A stretch of DNA of 64,000 nt from Streptococcus ruminicola (GCF_011387195.1 NZ_CP046919.1:248001-312000); one strand, 5' to 3'. Shown: positions 17,509 through 26,760, numbered from the stretch's first letter. Notes: generated by a model not told the origin, from the letters alone. Numbers and translations: made by a program.

Positions 17509-17952
17509 TTACTCTGACACTTTTGTCAGTTTAATCTTATTAACTTTAGTTTTTGAACTACTAATAGTTACGCGGTAAGCCATTTCTTGCTTACCACCTT
17601 TCCAATCTTGGCAATACTTTAAATTGAATTGCGTCTGACCAGCTTTTTTGACTTTTCCAGTTACTCGAGTGTAGCCACCAGACCCGACTCGATTGTCTTT
17701 ACTAGGATAAGCTTGATAAACAATATCATCTAAAAGACAAGTCTTCTTATCCACATCACTGGCAGTCCAAGTATAACCAGTCGTGCTATTGCTAGCCAAA
17801 TCAATCTCAAAGCGCATGCCTTTAGACGTAACTGAATACTCCCCCAGTTTGGTTAATTCTGGAGAAGTTGGTTTAAAATGAATCCCTAATCCAACTGCAA
17901 CGATTCCTGAAAAAGCAACTAATGCAATAATAAGTTTTCGTTTTTTGGACAT
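17509..17952 (-). CDS. membrane-anchored I42 (chagasin-type) cysteine-protease inhibitor
   Basis: A 147-residue protein with an N-terminal anchor (LIIALVAFSGIVAVGLGIHF, about 8-27) and an extracytoplasmic immunoglobulin-like I42 domain. The three inhibitory loops are visible: SNSTTGYTW (canonical NPTTGY, here Ser for Pro; about 55-63), the glycine-rich VGSGGYTRVTGKVKKAGQ loop (about 88-105) and the third loop around YCQDWKGG. Chagasins block papain-like C1 proteases by inserting these loops. Its start is one base from the aspB stop and it ends 18 bases before asnS, so it is co-transcribed with housekeeping genes. Target protease unknown: it could be a host or competitor enzyme, or one of its own. 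Confidence 0.75.
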   Translation of the reverse strand: MSKKRKLIIALVAFSGIVAVGLGIHFKPTSPELTKLGEYSVTSKGMRFEIDLASNSTTGYTWTASDVDKKTCLLDDIVYQAYPSKDNRVGSGGYTRVTGKVKKAGQTQFNLKYCQDWKGGKQEMAYRVTISSSKTKVNKIKLTKVSE

Positions 17953-17953
17953 C

Positions 17954-19135
17954 TTATTTTTCCATGAATGCTTTCAAACGTCTTACAGCTTCTTTCAAAG
18001 TATCCAAATCAGTCGCATAGCTCAAACGAACGTTCTCAGGAGCACCGAACCCAGCACCAGTAACAAGGGCTACTTCTGCCTCCTCAAGAATAGCTGTTGT
18101 AAAGGCAGTCACATCAGTGTAACCTTTCATTTCCATCGCTTTTTTCACGTTAGGGAAAAGATAGAAAGCACCTTGTGGTTTAATGACTTCAAATCCAGGA
18201 ACTTCACAAAGCAATGGGTAAATAGTATTTAGACGTTCTTCGAAGGCTTGTCGCATAACTTCGATAGAGTCTTGTGAACCAGTAAGAGCTTCAATCGCTG
18301 CGTATTGTGAAACTGCCGTTAAGTTTGAAGTGGTTTGGCTGATAACTTTTGCCATACCTGAGATAATCTCTTCATTACCAACTGCAAAACCAACACGCCA
18401 ACCAGTCATAGCATAAGTTTTTGAAGTACCATTTACGACAACTGTTTGATTTCGGATAGCTTCAGAAATTGATGAAATTGGTGTGAACTCATTTCCATTA
18501 TATACCAAACGTCCGTAAATATCGTCTGCCAAGATTAAGATGTCGTGTTCAACAGCCCAATTACCAATTGCTTCTAATTCTTCACGGCTGTAAATCATAC
18601 CAGTCGGATTAGATGGTGAATTCAATAAAAGAACTTTTGTTTTATCTGTACGAGCAGCTTCAAGTTGTTCTACAGTAGCTTTGAAGTCATTTGCTTCAGT
18701 TGTCGCAACTGTCACAGGAACACCATCAACCATTTTAACTTGATCGACATAAGACACCCAACATGGTGTTGGGATAATAACTTCATCGCCTGGATTAAGA
18801 ACAGTTGTAAAGAAAGTGTAGAGAATGAATTTTGCACCTGTTGCAACAACTACTTGATTACGGTTAACAGAATAACCGTAGAAATTTTCCATGTAATTGT
18901 TGATTGCATCCTTCAATTCTGGAAGTCCAGAAGCAACAGTGTAGAAACTTGCTTTACCATTTTGAATAGCTTCAATTGCTGCATCTTGGATATTCTTAGG
19001 AGTTACAAAATCAGGTTCTCCCAATGTTAGTGATAAAATATCACGTCCTTGCGCTTTCAAGGCTTTGGCACGCGCACTCGCTGCTAAAGTCACACTTTCT
19101 TCCATGTTCAACACGCGATTTGATAAGTTTGTCAT
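17954..19135 (-). CDS. aspB: aspartate aminotransferase (class I/II, PLP)
   Basis: A 393-residue fold-type I aminotransferase. It has LTLGEPDFVTPKNI (about 37-50), NSPSNPTGMIYSREELEAI (about 170-188), the PLP-phosphate/Lys region VVNGTSKTYAMTGWRVGFAVG (Lys about 237) and the C-terminal Arg in ENVRLSYATDLDTL. It interconverts aspartate and 2-oxoglutarate with oxaloacetate and glutamate. The ATG overlaps the tseB stop (ATGA). The order dinG-ypmB(tseB)-aspB-asnS is the same as in Bacillus, which supports the call over other transaminases. Confidence 0.9.
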   Translation of the reverse strand: MTNLSNRVLNMEESVTLAASARAKALKAQGRDILSLTLGEPDFVTPKNIQDAAIEAIQNGKASFYTVASGLPELKDAINNYMENFYGYSVNRNQVVVATGAKFILYTFFTTVLNPGDEVIIPTPCWVSYVDQVKMVDGVPVTVATTEANDFKATVEQLEAARTDKTKVLLLNSPSNPTGMIYSREELEAIGNWAVEHDILILADDIYGRLVYNGNEFTPISSISEAIRNQTVVVNGTSKTYAMTGWRVGFAVGNEEIISGMAKVISQTTSNLTAVSQYAAIEALTGSQDSIEVMRQAFEERLNTIYPLLCEVPGFEVIKPQGAFYLFPNVKKAMEMKGYTDVTAFTTAILEEAEVALVTGAGFGAPENVRLSYATDLDTLKEAVRRLKAFMEK

Positions 19136-19602
19136 ATGCCCTCCTTCTTCACGAGCTCACTTGTTTCAAAATTCACAAGATAATAACCATCAGTAGCTGT
19201 GACTTCCCAAATTGGGGTCTTGCCATCAATTCCGTAAACAACTTTTGAAATTCCTGTCGCACCATTAGCTGCAGCTACTTGCTCAGCTTGTTTACGACTA
19301 ATCCCATCGTTTACAGAATAAACAAATACCTTACCATTGTCTTCACCTACAGCAACAATCTTCTGATCACCTGATGCTGTCGTTCCAAAAACACTATAGT
19401 ATGTCTTAGAACCATTGTAAAGGTCAACAGAAGACGTTTGAACTAAATCAGCTTTTTCAATGGCTACTTGGGTCGCCAGTTTTTCTGCTCTTCGTTTTGG
19501 CTGAATCGCTAAATCCAAAACAGTCGTAGCAGAAAGCAAGAGAACTAATAAAATCAAGCTAAAACCAAGTAAATACTGTTTTACTGGTGTTAATTTTTTC
19601 AT
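19132..19602 (-). CDS. DUF5590 / TseB (YpmB)-like membrane protein
   Basis: A 156-residue bitopic protein with one N-terminal membrane helix (QYLLGFSLILLVLLLSATTVLDLAI, about 8-32). The extracytoplasmic part carries two small PepSY-like repeats (EKADLVQTSSVDLYNGSKTYYSVFGTT and GDQKIVAVGEDNGKVFVYSVNDGISRKQAEQVAAANG). In Bacillus the ypmB product TseB binds PBP2A and tunes cell-wall elongation. The neighbourhood (dinG upstream, aspB downstream) is conserved with ypmB. The function here is inferred from that. Confidence 0.75.
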   Translation of the reverse strand: MKKLTPVKQYLLGFSLILLVLLLSATTVLDLAIQPKRRAEKLATQVAIEKADLVQTSSVDLYNGSKTYYSVFGTTASGDQKIVAVGEDNGKVFVYSVNDGISRKQAEQVAAANGATGISKVVYGIDGKTPIWEVTATDGYYLVNFETSELVKKEGI

Positions 19603-19632
19603 TTACTTCTCCCTTTTTGTTTATCTCTTTTA

Positions 19633-22116
19633 TTATAGCAGAAAATTCTTTATTTCAGTGAGACTCTTTGAAAATTTTTGATGAGAAATATAAAATTCTT
19701 CAGATAAAGCATCACTGATAATTTTTCCGTATGATTTTGTCAAAATTCGTGGGTCAAGCAAAAGCACAGCCGAACGTTGATTTTCACGTCTCATGGTTCT
19801 TCCGATAGCTTGTTTTAGTTTTAAAATAGCTAACGGCAAAGAATAATCATTGAAAGGCGATTTAGCTTGCGCTAGCAAATGATTACTGATTTTCTGAACG
19901 AATAAATCTTTTGGATTTTCAAAAGGTAAACGTGTAATGACCTCAATCATTTTATCGCATTGTACAAAATCCACGCCTTCCCAGAAAGCACCAGTCCCAA
20001 GTAAAATATGACTTTCTCCGCGTTCAAAACGACGTTTGACATTATAAGCTGTCCCGTTTTTCTCTTGTGTCAAATGATGAAGGTCCATCTCATCTAAAAG
20101 CTCTGAAACATCAAACATGGCTTTTTTAGAATTAAAGAGCACCAACATCTGTTCATCCAATTGCCTAATTTGATAAATTCGCTCAGCAATAGCCTTAGCA
20201 TAAGCTTCATCAGAAATCTCAGCTACATTTGGCATCTCTTCATCAATCCAAATGCGTTGCGACGTTTGCTTGTCTCGCTCAATGCTCATGTAATGGTACT
20301 GCTCAAAACCAAGCAAATCTGCAAGACTAACCTGCGGACTAATGTGCAATGTCGCAGAAACCATGTAAGTCTTGCGTGTTTCTGGCAAGAATTCTTGGAA
20401 ATTCAAGAGTTCATCACTACTTGCATTTAAGTAAGTCTGACGTTTTTCATTTTCAAAACTTGTCTCAAACCAAAAATCCGTAAATGGCTGTGCAAATAGG
20501 GATAACAAATCTTCCAAGCACAGATAACGCCACTCAGGATTAAGAGCAAGCAACTCTTTAGCAGCTTGTTCTACTCGGTGAGCATCTTCTGTTGTCACAT
20601 AAATTTCTTGATTTTGATAAAAACGTGTGGCAAGATGACTCAATTGGAAAGAAAGACTCTCAATCAAACGTTTTTCAAGCGTTGGCAGGGCAGCATCCAA
20701 ATGCTTTTCAATTTTTTGAACCAATTGCGTTACATTAACACGACGTCGTGAAAATTGTTCTAGGTTCAAAATCAATTTTTGCGCTTCATCAAATATCAAA
20801 ATTTTCTTAGCCGCAAAAGCCTTATCATCTTGAACACGTTCTAAGAAATACGCATGATTAATAATTAAAAGCTTACTATGCTTAGCATTTTCATAAGTAC
20901 GATTCCAAAAATCGACATCCTTATACAAGGATTTTTCACTCAGATTACCATCATGCTTAATCTGTTCAAAATAAGCCTCAAAACGCTGCTTCTGTCTGAT
21001 TTCATCCAAATCTCCCGTTAAAGTTTCTGTTAACCAGACAAGCAATTGCATCTTATAACGATTAACTAGGCGATTGTCCCCTTCTCGGTGCAAGGTTTCC
21101 GCAAAAGAATCCAACTTAATATAGTTGCCGGGTCCTTTGATGGATTGGCAAGAAATGTTAAAGACTTCTTGAATCTTTTTAGCTTCATTAGCCATGATTT
21201 GGTCTTGTAAAATCTTTGTTGGCACTGAAACAATAATTTGCTCATCTTGTGCTAGCTGCAAAAGTGGCAAAAGATAGCCATAAGTTTTTCCGAGACCAGC
21301 CTGAGCTTCTAAGAATGAGATTTTTGAACTTTGAAAATCATCTTTAACCATTTGAGCAAATCGGCTCTGCTTCTCACGCGCATCCAAGCCTAGAAGTGCC
21401 ATATTTAACTCAAAATCATCAGACAACTTACGTTCACTGCCAATGGCTTTAGCACGTCGTAAAATCAAGCCACCAACTTCTTGGTAGTCTTTTTTTGACA
21501 TGACTTTCGCTTTTTTAAAGCTCTCCTCAACCAACATCCCCGTTTCAAATAAGAGATTATCAGAAAAAGGTAAGAGTTGTTCTAGCAATTCTTTTGGCAA
21601 ACTCTCCATTTTTTCTTTTAGTTTTAACAATAGCTGAGCAGTCGCATAAGCATCGGAAATAGCCGTGTGCGCATCCGTCAAATCAAGTTGTAAAACATCT
21701 GCTAGGTGACCTAGCGTATATTTTTCAAGGGTCGGATAGAAAACTTGTGATAACTCAACCGTATCGACAAGCGGCGTACGTAGTTCGTATCCTTCTAAGA
21801 ATAATTTTTCTGCTAAAAGATTGGCATCAAATTTCACATTGTGAGCCACAAATACACAGTCCGAAATCAAGTGATAAATTTCTTGAGCAACTTGTGAAAA
21901 ATCTGGCGCTTTTGCCAATTGCTCATCTGTTATCCCTGTTAAATGAATAATGTGGTCAGTTAAGGTCTCGTGCGGATTAACATCCGTTTGATAGGTCTTC
22001 ACAATCTGATCATTTTCAATAATGACAATGCCAACCTGAATAATTTCTGCCATTGCGTGGGCACCCGTTGCCTCCAAATCCACAACAGCATATTTTTGAG
22101 AATTAACTTGCATCAT
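19633..22116 (-). CDS. dinG: DnaQ exonuclease / DinG helicase fusion
   Basis: An 827-residue protein. The N-terminal DEDD exonuclease covers about residues 8-165 (YAVVDLEATGAHAMAEIIQVGIVI; VAHNVKFDANLL; LVDTVELSQVFYP). An XPD-like SF2 helicase follows, with Walker A in SFLEAQAGLGKTYGYLLPL (about 269-287), a DEAQ-box in ILIFDEAQKLI (about 441-451) and motif VI in LKLKQAIGRTMRRENQRSAVLLLDPR. It lacks the four cysteines of the XPD iron-sulfur cluster, like other Firmicute DinG proteins. Two adjacent ATGs exist (22116 and 22113). No Shine-Dalgarno is visible, and a TATAAT box on the minus strand (22131-22126) ends only 9 bases before the first ATG. Confidence 0.93.
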   Translation of the reverse strand: MMQVNSQKYAVVDLEATGAHAMAEIIQVGIVIIENDQIVKTYQTDVNPHETLTDHIIHLTGITDEQLAKAPDFSQVAQEIYHLISDCVFVAHNVKFDANLLAEKLFLEGYELRTPLVDTVELSQVFYPTLEKYTLGHLADVLQLDLTDAHTAISDAYATAQLLLKLKEKMESLPKELLEQLLPFSDNLLFETGMLVEESFKKAKVMSKKDYQEVGGLILRRAKAIGSERKLSDDFELNMALLGLDAREKQSRFAQMVKDDFQSSKISFLEAQAGLGKTYGYLLPLLQLAQDEQIIVSVPTKILQDQIMANEAKKIQEVFNISCQSIKGPGNYIKLDSFAETLHREGDNRLVNRYKMQLLVWLTETLTGDLDEIRQKQRFEAYFEQIKHDGNLSEKSLYKDVDFWNRTYENAKHSKLLIINHAYFLERVQDDKAFAAKKILIFDEAQKLILNLEQFSRRRVNVTQLVQKIEKHLDAALPTLEKRLIESLSFQLSHLATRFYQNQEIYVTTEDAHRVEQAAKELLALNPEWRYLCLEDLLSLFAQPFTDFWFETSFENEKRQTYLNASSDELLNFQEFLPETRKTYMVSATLHISPQVSLADLLGFEQYHYMSIERDKQTSQRIWIDEEMPNVAEISDEAYAKAIAERIYQIRQLDEQMLVLFNSKKAMFDVSELLDEMDLHHLTQEKNGTAYNVKRRFERGESHILLGTGAFWEGVDFVQCDKMIEVITRLPFENPKDLFVQKISNHLLAQAKSPFNDYSLPLAILKLKQAIGRTMRRENQRSAVLLLDPRILTKSYGKIISDALSEEFYISHQKFSKSLTEIKNFLL

Positions 22117-22125
22117 AACATTTAA

Positions 22126-22131
22126 ATTATA
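22126..22131 (-). promoter_or_regulatory. -10 box very close to the dinG start
   Basis: TATAAT on the minus strand, 9 bases before the first dinG ATG. It implies a leader of about 3 nt. No good -35 match was seen. Confidence 0.45.
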
Positions 22132-22226
22132 CCATTTTTAAAGCCCACATTCACCTAATCCCAAAAATAAGATAGCGAAAAAATTGCGTTTGGCAAAAGA
22201 GATTGTATGACTTTTAAAGACTTTTT

Positions 22227-22235
22227 TGATACACT
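22227..22235 (+). promoter_or_regulatory. extended -10 box of the MBL gene
   Basis: TGATACACT, an extended TGn -10 box ending 6 bases before the ATG at 22242. Transcription would start at about the A of the start codon. No Shine-Dalgarno is visible. Confidence 0.5.
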
Positions 22236-22241
22236 TTTTTT

Positions 22242-22883
22242 ATGAAGATTTTTAGATTATTAAACCACGTTGCACGTGAAAATACCTACTTATTGGTCAA
22301 TGACCAAGCTATCATTGTTGTTGACCCTGGTAGCAATACAGATAAAATTAAAGAAAAAATTACGGCTATTGATAAACCCGTAGCTGCTATCTTAATCACA
22401 CACGCTCATTATGACCATATTATGGGGCTTGATGTGATTCGTGATGCTTTTGGACAGCCTCCTGTTTATATCTCTGAAAAAGAAGCGTCTTGGCTTTATT
22501 CACCCAAAGATAATTTCTCAGGCTTAGACCGTCATGCTGACATGGATGATGTGATTTTAAAACCTGCCGAGCACCACTTTCAATATCAAGAAGATTATGT
22601 ATTAGCTGGTTTTCGTTTTCAAGCACGTCAAACACCAGGACATTCATGGGGAAGTGTTTCGCTAGTTTTCCCTGATGATGGCCTTGTTATCACTGGTGAT
22701 GCGCTCTTTCGTGAAACCATTGGACGAACTGATTTGCCAACTGGAAACGCAGAACAATTACTAAATAGTATCAAAACTGAACTCTTTAGTCTTCCAAATC
22801 ACTTCACCGTATACCCTGGTCATGGTCGTGAAACGACTATTGCACATGAAAAGAATTTTAACCCGTATTTTAATACACTATGA
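22242..22883 (+). CDS. metallo-beta-lactamase fold hydrolase (glyoxalase II-like)
   Basis: A 213-residue soluble hydrolase with the metal motif THAHYDHIMG (HxHxDH, about residues 53-62) and the later ligands TPGHSWGS (His about 132), ITGDALF (Asp about 151) and the YPGHGRET His near the C-terminus. This is the short YcbL/GloB-type subgroup, often acting on thioesters such as hydroxyacyl-glutathione or bacillithiol analogues. The substrate is not known. Its stop overlaps the next start by 4 bases (ATGA), so the two hydrolases form an operon. Confidence 0.85.
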   Translation: MKIFRLLNHVARENTYLLVNDQAIIVVDPGSNTDKIKEKITAIDKPVAAILITHAHYDHIMGLDVIRDAFGQPPVYISEKEASWLYSPKDNFSGLDRHADMDDVILKPAEHHFQYQEDYVLAGFRFQARQTPGHSWGSVSLVFPDDGLVITGDALFRETIGRTDLPTGNAEQLLNSIKTELFSLPNHFTVYPGHGRETTIAHEKNFNPYFNTL

Positions 22884-23593
22884 AAAAACTTAAAAAATGT
22901 CTACTCTACTTTTTAGTTTGTTTAACAACTCTGCTTGTTCTAGGCCTTGGTTTTATTCGTTATAAAACCTACCAAGCGCATCAAAGTTCTATGGCAGCTG
23001 CTAAATCCGCTAAAATCACAAAGGACTATCTACTCTTTGAAAGTAAAGAAAGCGCAAAAGCAACTATTATCTTTTACCAAGGTGCTCTCGTTGAGGAAAA
23101 AGCCTACGCTAATTTAGCAAATGATTTAGCCGAATCAGGATATAATGTTTACATCTTGAAAACACCCCTAAATCTACCTGTGCTATCGAGTAAAAAAGCT
23201 TTAGCCGTCATCAAAGAAAAAAACTTAAAAAATGTCTACCTTGCTGGGCACTCACTAGGTGGCGTTGTTGCCTGCATGAACGCTGATGCAGCCAAAACAA
23301 ACGTTACTGGTTTAATTCTTCTTGCAAGCTATCCAAGTGAGAAAACAGACTTATCAAAAGACAAGCTAAAAGTTCTCTCAATCACAGCTAGCAAAGATAA
23401 AATCCTTAAACGGGACCAGTATAACAAAGCTAAAAAGAGACTTCCGCAAGATACAAAATACGTCACTATCTCTGGAGGTAACCACAGCGAATTTGGAGAT
23501 TATGGTCACCAAGCAAAAGACGGAAAAGCAAGCATTTCTCAAAAAGAACAAGAAAAAGAAATTGCTACAGCTATTACAAGCTTTATAAATTAA
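22880..23593 (+). CDS. membrane-anchored alpha/beta hydrolase
   Basis: A 237-residue protein with an N-terminal hydrophobic helix (CLLYFLVCLTTLLVLGLGFI, about 7-26) and an extracytoplasmic alpha/beta-hydrolase domain. The nucleophile elbow GHSLGG is at about residues 121-126 (Ser about 123). An Asp lies in ITASKDKIL and the last catalytic His in SGGNHSEFGDYGHQ (about 200-212), which is also the family's conserved end. It is co-transcribed with the MBL hydrolase. Substrate unknown. Confidence 0.8.
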   Translation: MKKLKKCLLYFLVCLTTLLVLGLGFIRYKTYQAHQSSMAAAKSAKITKDYLLFESKESAKATIIFYQGALVEEKAYANLANDLAESGYNVYILKTPLNLPVLSSKKALAVIKEKNLKNVYLAGHSLGGVVACMNADAAKTNVTGLILLASYPSEKTDLSKDKLKVLSITASKDKILKRDQYNKAKKRLPQDTKYVTISGGNHSEFGDYGHQAKDGKASISQKEQEKEIATAITSFIN

Positions 23594-23623
23594 AACAACT
23601 TCTGAAAATCAGAAGTTGTTTTT
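23592..23623. terminator. bidirectional terminator
   Basis: AAAACAACTTCTG / CAGAAGTTGTTTT stem between the convergent hydrolase gene and ftsX. Confidence 0.88.
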
Positions 23624-23626
23624 CTA

Positions 23627-24556
23627 TTAAATTTTAAGATAACGTCTCATTGAGATAACTGAACCAAGTGATCCGATAAGGATACCTACAACGAACATAC
23701 CACCGATAATCATTGGAAGGAATGTATCCGCAGGATATAGAGTCAATCCTTGTACTTCAAATTGTGGATTTACTGATGCGTAAACAGCTTTATAGCCGAA
23801 GTAAATGATGATTGATGGAACAATCGCTCCAAGCAAACCAACCCAAGCACCTTCAAAGAAGAATGGGCCACGGATATAAGAGTTTTTCGCACCAACTAAA
23901 CGCATGATTTCAATATCGCGGTGACGAGACATGATAGTCATACGAATTGTATTTGAAATCAAGAAAATAGCTACAACAACAAGAAGAACAGTACCAGCAG
24001 CTCCCCATGTACGGATAAATTTAGAAATCTTGAAGAGTTGATCTGAGTTTGAACCACCATAGTTAACTGATTCAACACCTTCAATTTTAGAAATTTTATT
24101 AGCTACTTTCTTAACTTTTGATGCTGATGTCGCTTCTACAACGTAAACATCTTGCAATGGATTTGAATCACCATCAAACATTGCCCAGTCATCACCATAT
24201 GTTTCTTTCAATTTAGCTAATTGGTCATCTTTACTTGAGAAAGTAACTGATTTTACACCAGAAAGAGCGTTGATTTGGTCATAAACTTGGTGATAAGAAT
24301 CATTTTGAACAGTTTCACCAACTTCATTTGTTTTTGTTTCTGAATTATCAGCAGAGTTGACATCCAAATAAACACTAATTTGAATATTATTTTCAATACC
24401 TTGAGCAATTTTTTCAACGTTCAAGAGAACAGCTGCAAAAATACCAACAAGTGTCAATGTAATCGCAACTGAGCTGACTGATGCGATGGTCATCCAGATG
24501 TTTCGTTTTAAACTTTTAATAGATTCCCATAAGTGGCGGAAAAAGTGTCTAATCAT
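23627..24556 (-). CDS. ftsX: cell-division protein FtsX
   Basis: A 309-residue membrane subunit of the FtsEX ABC-like complex, with four membrane segments. The first is near residues 20-45 (NIWMTIASVSSVAITLTLVGIFAAVLLNV). A large extracellular loop of about 120 residues follows. The last three lie in the C-terminal half (GAAGTVLLVVVAIFLISNTIRM; GLLGAIVPSIIIYFGY; MIIGGMFVVGILIGSLGSVISM). In streptococci the loop contacts the peptidoglycan hydrolase PcsB and activates it during division. The start [12 protein letters not shown] at 24556 overlaps ftsE by 8 bases; a longer upstream frame reads through ftsE and is not used. Confidence 0.95.
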   Translation of the reverse strand: MIRHFFRHLWESIKSLKRNIWMTIASVSSVAITLTLVGIFAAVLLNVEKIAQGIENNIQISVYLDVNSADNSETKTNEVGETVQNDSYHQVYDQINALSGVKSVTFSSKDDQLAKLKETYGDDWAMFDGDSNPLQDVYVVEATSASKVKKVANKISKIEGVESVNYGGSNSDQLFKISKFIRTWGAAGTVLLVVVAIFLISNTIRMTIMSRHRDIEIMRLVGAKNSYIRGPFFFEGAWVGLLGAIVPSIIIYFGYKAVYASVNPQFEVQGLTLYPADTFLPMIIGGMFVVGILIGSLGSVISMRRYLKI

Positions 24557-25241
24557 TATATCCGTATTCTCCTTCCTCTTCATCACGTACAATACGTCCT
24601 TCTTCAATTGCGATAACGCGATGGCGAAGGTTATCAACGATTTGTTTGTTGTGTGTTGCCATTAGAACGGTTGTTCCTTGAAGGTTGATACGTTCTAACA
24701 ATTGCATGATTTCCCAAGAAATTTCTGGGTCAAGGTTACCAGTTGGTTCGTCAGCAATCAAAACTTTTGGATTGTTAACGATGGCACGCGCAATTGCCAC
24801 ACGTTGTTGTTCACCACCAGATAATTGGTCTGGGAATGAACGCATTTTGTGTTTAAGTCCAACAAGTTCAAGCACTTCTGGAACGCGTTTTTTGATTTCA
24901 CGTGGCTTTTCACCAATTACTTGCATGGCATAAGCAACGTTTTCAAAAACAGTCTTCTTAGGAAGAAGTTTGTAGTCTTGGAAGACAACACCGATGCTAC
25001 GACGCAAAATTGGGATTTGACGTTTTTTCATTTTTGTAAGGTTAAATTCCCCAACTTTAAGTGTTCCAGCAGAGACTTTTTCCTCGCGGTAAAGCAATTT
25101 AATGAAACTTGATTTACCAGCACCAGAAGGACCAACAATATAAACAAATTCACCTGGATTGACAGATACATTGATATCTCTCAAAGCAGTTGTTGAGCGG
25201 TGATACTTTTTAGTTACACCTTTCATTTCAATTAATGCCAT
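24549..25241 (-). CDS. ftsE: cell-division ATPase FtsE
   Basis: A 230-residue ABC ATPase with Walker [11 protein letters not shown] (about 38-47), Q-loop [10 protein letters not shown], signature [15 protein letters not shown] (about 140-154), Walker [13 protein letters not shown] and the H-loop in [11 protein letters not shown]. It pairs with FtsX to couple cytoplasmic ATP hydrolysis to wall cleavage at the septum. It lies 47 bases after prfB, the usual streptococcal prfB-ftsE-ftsX order. Confidence 0.97.
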   Translation of the reverse strand: MALIEMKGVTKKYHRSTTALRDINVSVNPGEFVYIVGPSGAGKSSFIKLLYREEKVSAGTLKVGEFNLTKMKKRQIPILRRSIGVVFQDYKLLPKKTVFENVAYAMQVIGEKPREIKKRVPEVLELVGLKHKMRSFPDQLSGGEQQRVAIARAIVNNPKVLIADEPTGNLDPEISWEIMQLLERINLQGTTVLMATHNKQIVDNLRHRVIAIEEGRIVRDEEEGEYGYND

Positions 25242-25288
25242 TTGTATTTTCCTTTACGATTTTGTTATCCTAAAATTTTACTTTTGAA

Positions 25289-26384
25289 TTAATCAATACG
25301 CCATTTCAAGAAAGCGTCGATGAAGCCATCAATGTCACCATCCATGACTTTATCAACTTGAGCAACTTCATACCCTGTACGGTGGTCTTTAACCATTGTA
25401 TATGGAGTGAAGACGTATGAGCGGATTTGGCTTCCCCAAGTGATTTCTTTTTTATCACCCTTAAGAGCATCCACTTCTTGCGCTTTTTTCTCTTGTTCTA
25501 ATTGATAAAGTTTTGCTTGCAACATTTTCATAGCGCGGTCACGGTTACCGTATTGTGTACGGTCAACAGTTGACGCAACAACGATTCCTGTTGGAATGTG
25601 GGTCAAACGAACACCAGTAGAAACCTTGTTGACGTTTTGTCCACCAGCACCACCTGAACGGAAAGTATCCATCTTGATATCATCATCACGAATTTCAACT
25701 TCAATCGTATCATCCAATTCTGGCATTACTTCGACAGAAGAGAATGATGTGTGACGACGTTTCGCCGAATCAAATGGTGAGATACGAACCAAACGGTGAA
25801 CACCCATTTCTGATTTCAAAAGACCATATGCATTTGGTCCTTCAAAAGAAAGTGTCACTGACTTGATACCTGCTTCATCACCTGCTTGATAATCAAGGGT
25901 TTCAACTTTGAAACCTTTAGCATTTCCATAACGTGTATACATACGGAAAAGCATATCAGCCCAGTCTTGAGCTTCCGTACCACCAGAACCTGGGTGAATT
26001 TCCAAGATGGCGTTGTTACGATCATAAGGTTCTGACAAGAGAAGAGTCATTTCATAACTTGTCATGATTTTATCAAGTTTTTCAAGAGTTTCTTCTAACT
26101 CAGCTTGAATAGAATCATCTTCATCTAACATTTCTAAATAAAGTTCTGTTTCATCAGACAATTCTTGCATCTCGTTAAATGTTTCGTAAGTTTGTTTCAA
26201 ACCATTCAATTCTTGAGATGTTTTCTGTGCTGCAATGTTGTCGTTCCAAAAATCTGGCTCAGTCATTTTGTTTTCAAGAAGCGCAATGTCTTCTTCCAAA
26301 CGATCTAAGTCAAAGAGACCTCCTGAAGCTAGTCAACTTCTCTTGATTTTCTACTATTTTTTGGCGGATTTCAGCCACTTCCAT
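25289..26384 (-). CDS. prfB: peptide chain release factor 2 with programmed +1 frameshift
   Basis: RF2 (about 364 residues) recognises UGA and UAA stop codons. The main frame (25289-26311) has [13 protein letters not shown] and the catalytic GGQ in [19 protein letters not shown]. It is joined to a 24-codon first frame starting at ATG 26384 ([17 protein letters not shown]). At the junction the minus strand reads AGGAGGTCTCTTTGAC: an internal Shine-Dalgarno, then CTT and an in-frame TGA at 26312-26310. Slipping CTT-T by one base continues at GAC. This is the autoregulatory frameshift known for prfB. It heads the operon with ftsE and ftsX. Confidence 0.96.
26310..26324 (-). promoter_or_regulatory. 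prfB +1 frameshift signal
   Basis: AGGAGG (26324-26319), three bases TCT, then slippery CTT followed by the TGA stop at 26312-26310. Spacing is the same as in the E. coli prfB signal. Low RF2 levels favour the shift. Confidence 0.92.
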
Positions 26385-26400
26385 GAGATAACTCCTTTAT

Positions 26401-26564
26401 TAAGATATTAAGTTCGTTAAACGAGTATAACAAAAATAGGAATTTTGACGAAGAGCTCTTAAGCTCTAGGAAAAATTATCTTTTTGCACAACTCGTAGAA
26501 CGTATTCAGTTAACATAAGATATTAAGTCCGTTAAGAAAGCAAGATGAAAATAGGAATTTTCAC
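26401..26564. repeat. imperfect direct repeat pair upstream of prfB
   Basis: Copy A (26401-26450) and copy B (26516-26564) share TAAGATATTAAG, a TCGTTAA/CCGTTAA part and AAAATAGGAATTTT, separated by 65 bases. Copy A abuts the prfB leader; read on the minus strand it contains a TATACT-like -10 and leads into AAAGGAG. The rest of 26385-26760 shows no gene. Repeat function unknown; duplicated promoter or leader sequence is possible. Confidence 0.6.
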
Positions 26565-26760
26565 TCTGCTTTTAGACTTAATTAATCAAATCTATAATCA
26601 GTTTATCTTTACTTTTTGACGCTTTTATAGATTTCCTTACTGCCTTTTTATTTTATCATAAAGGCTGTAAAATTGCTATTGGCTACCATTAGCAGCCATT
26701 TTCTTTACCTAGCTTAGACTACTACTCCTAAAACAATTACTTTTCAATATGACAATACCT

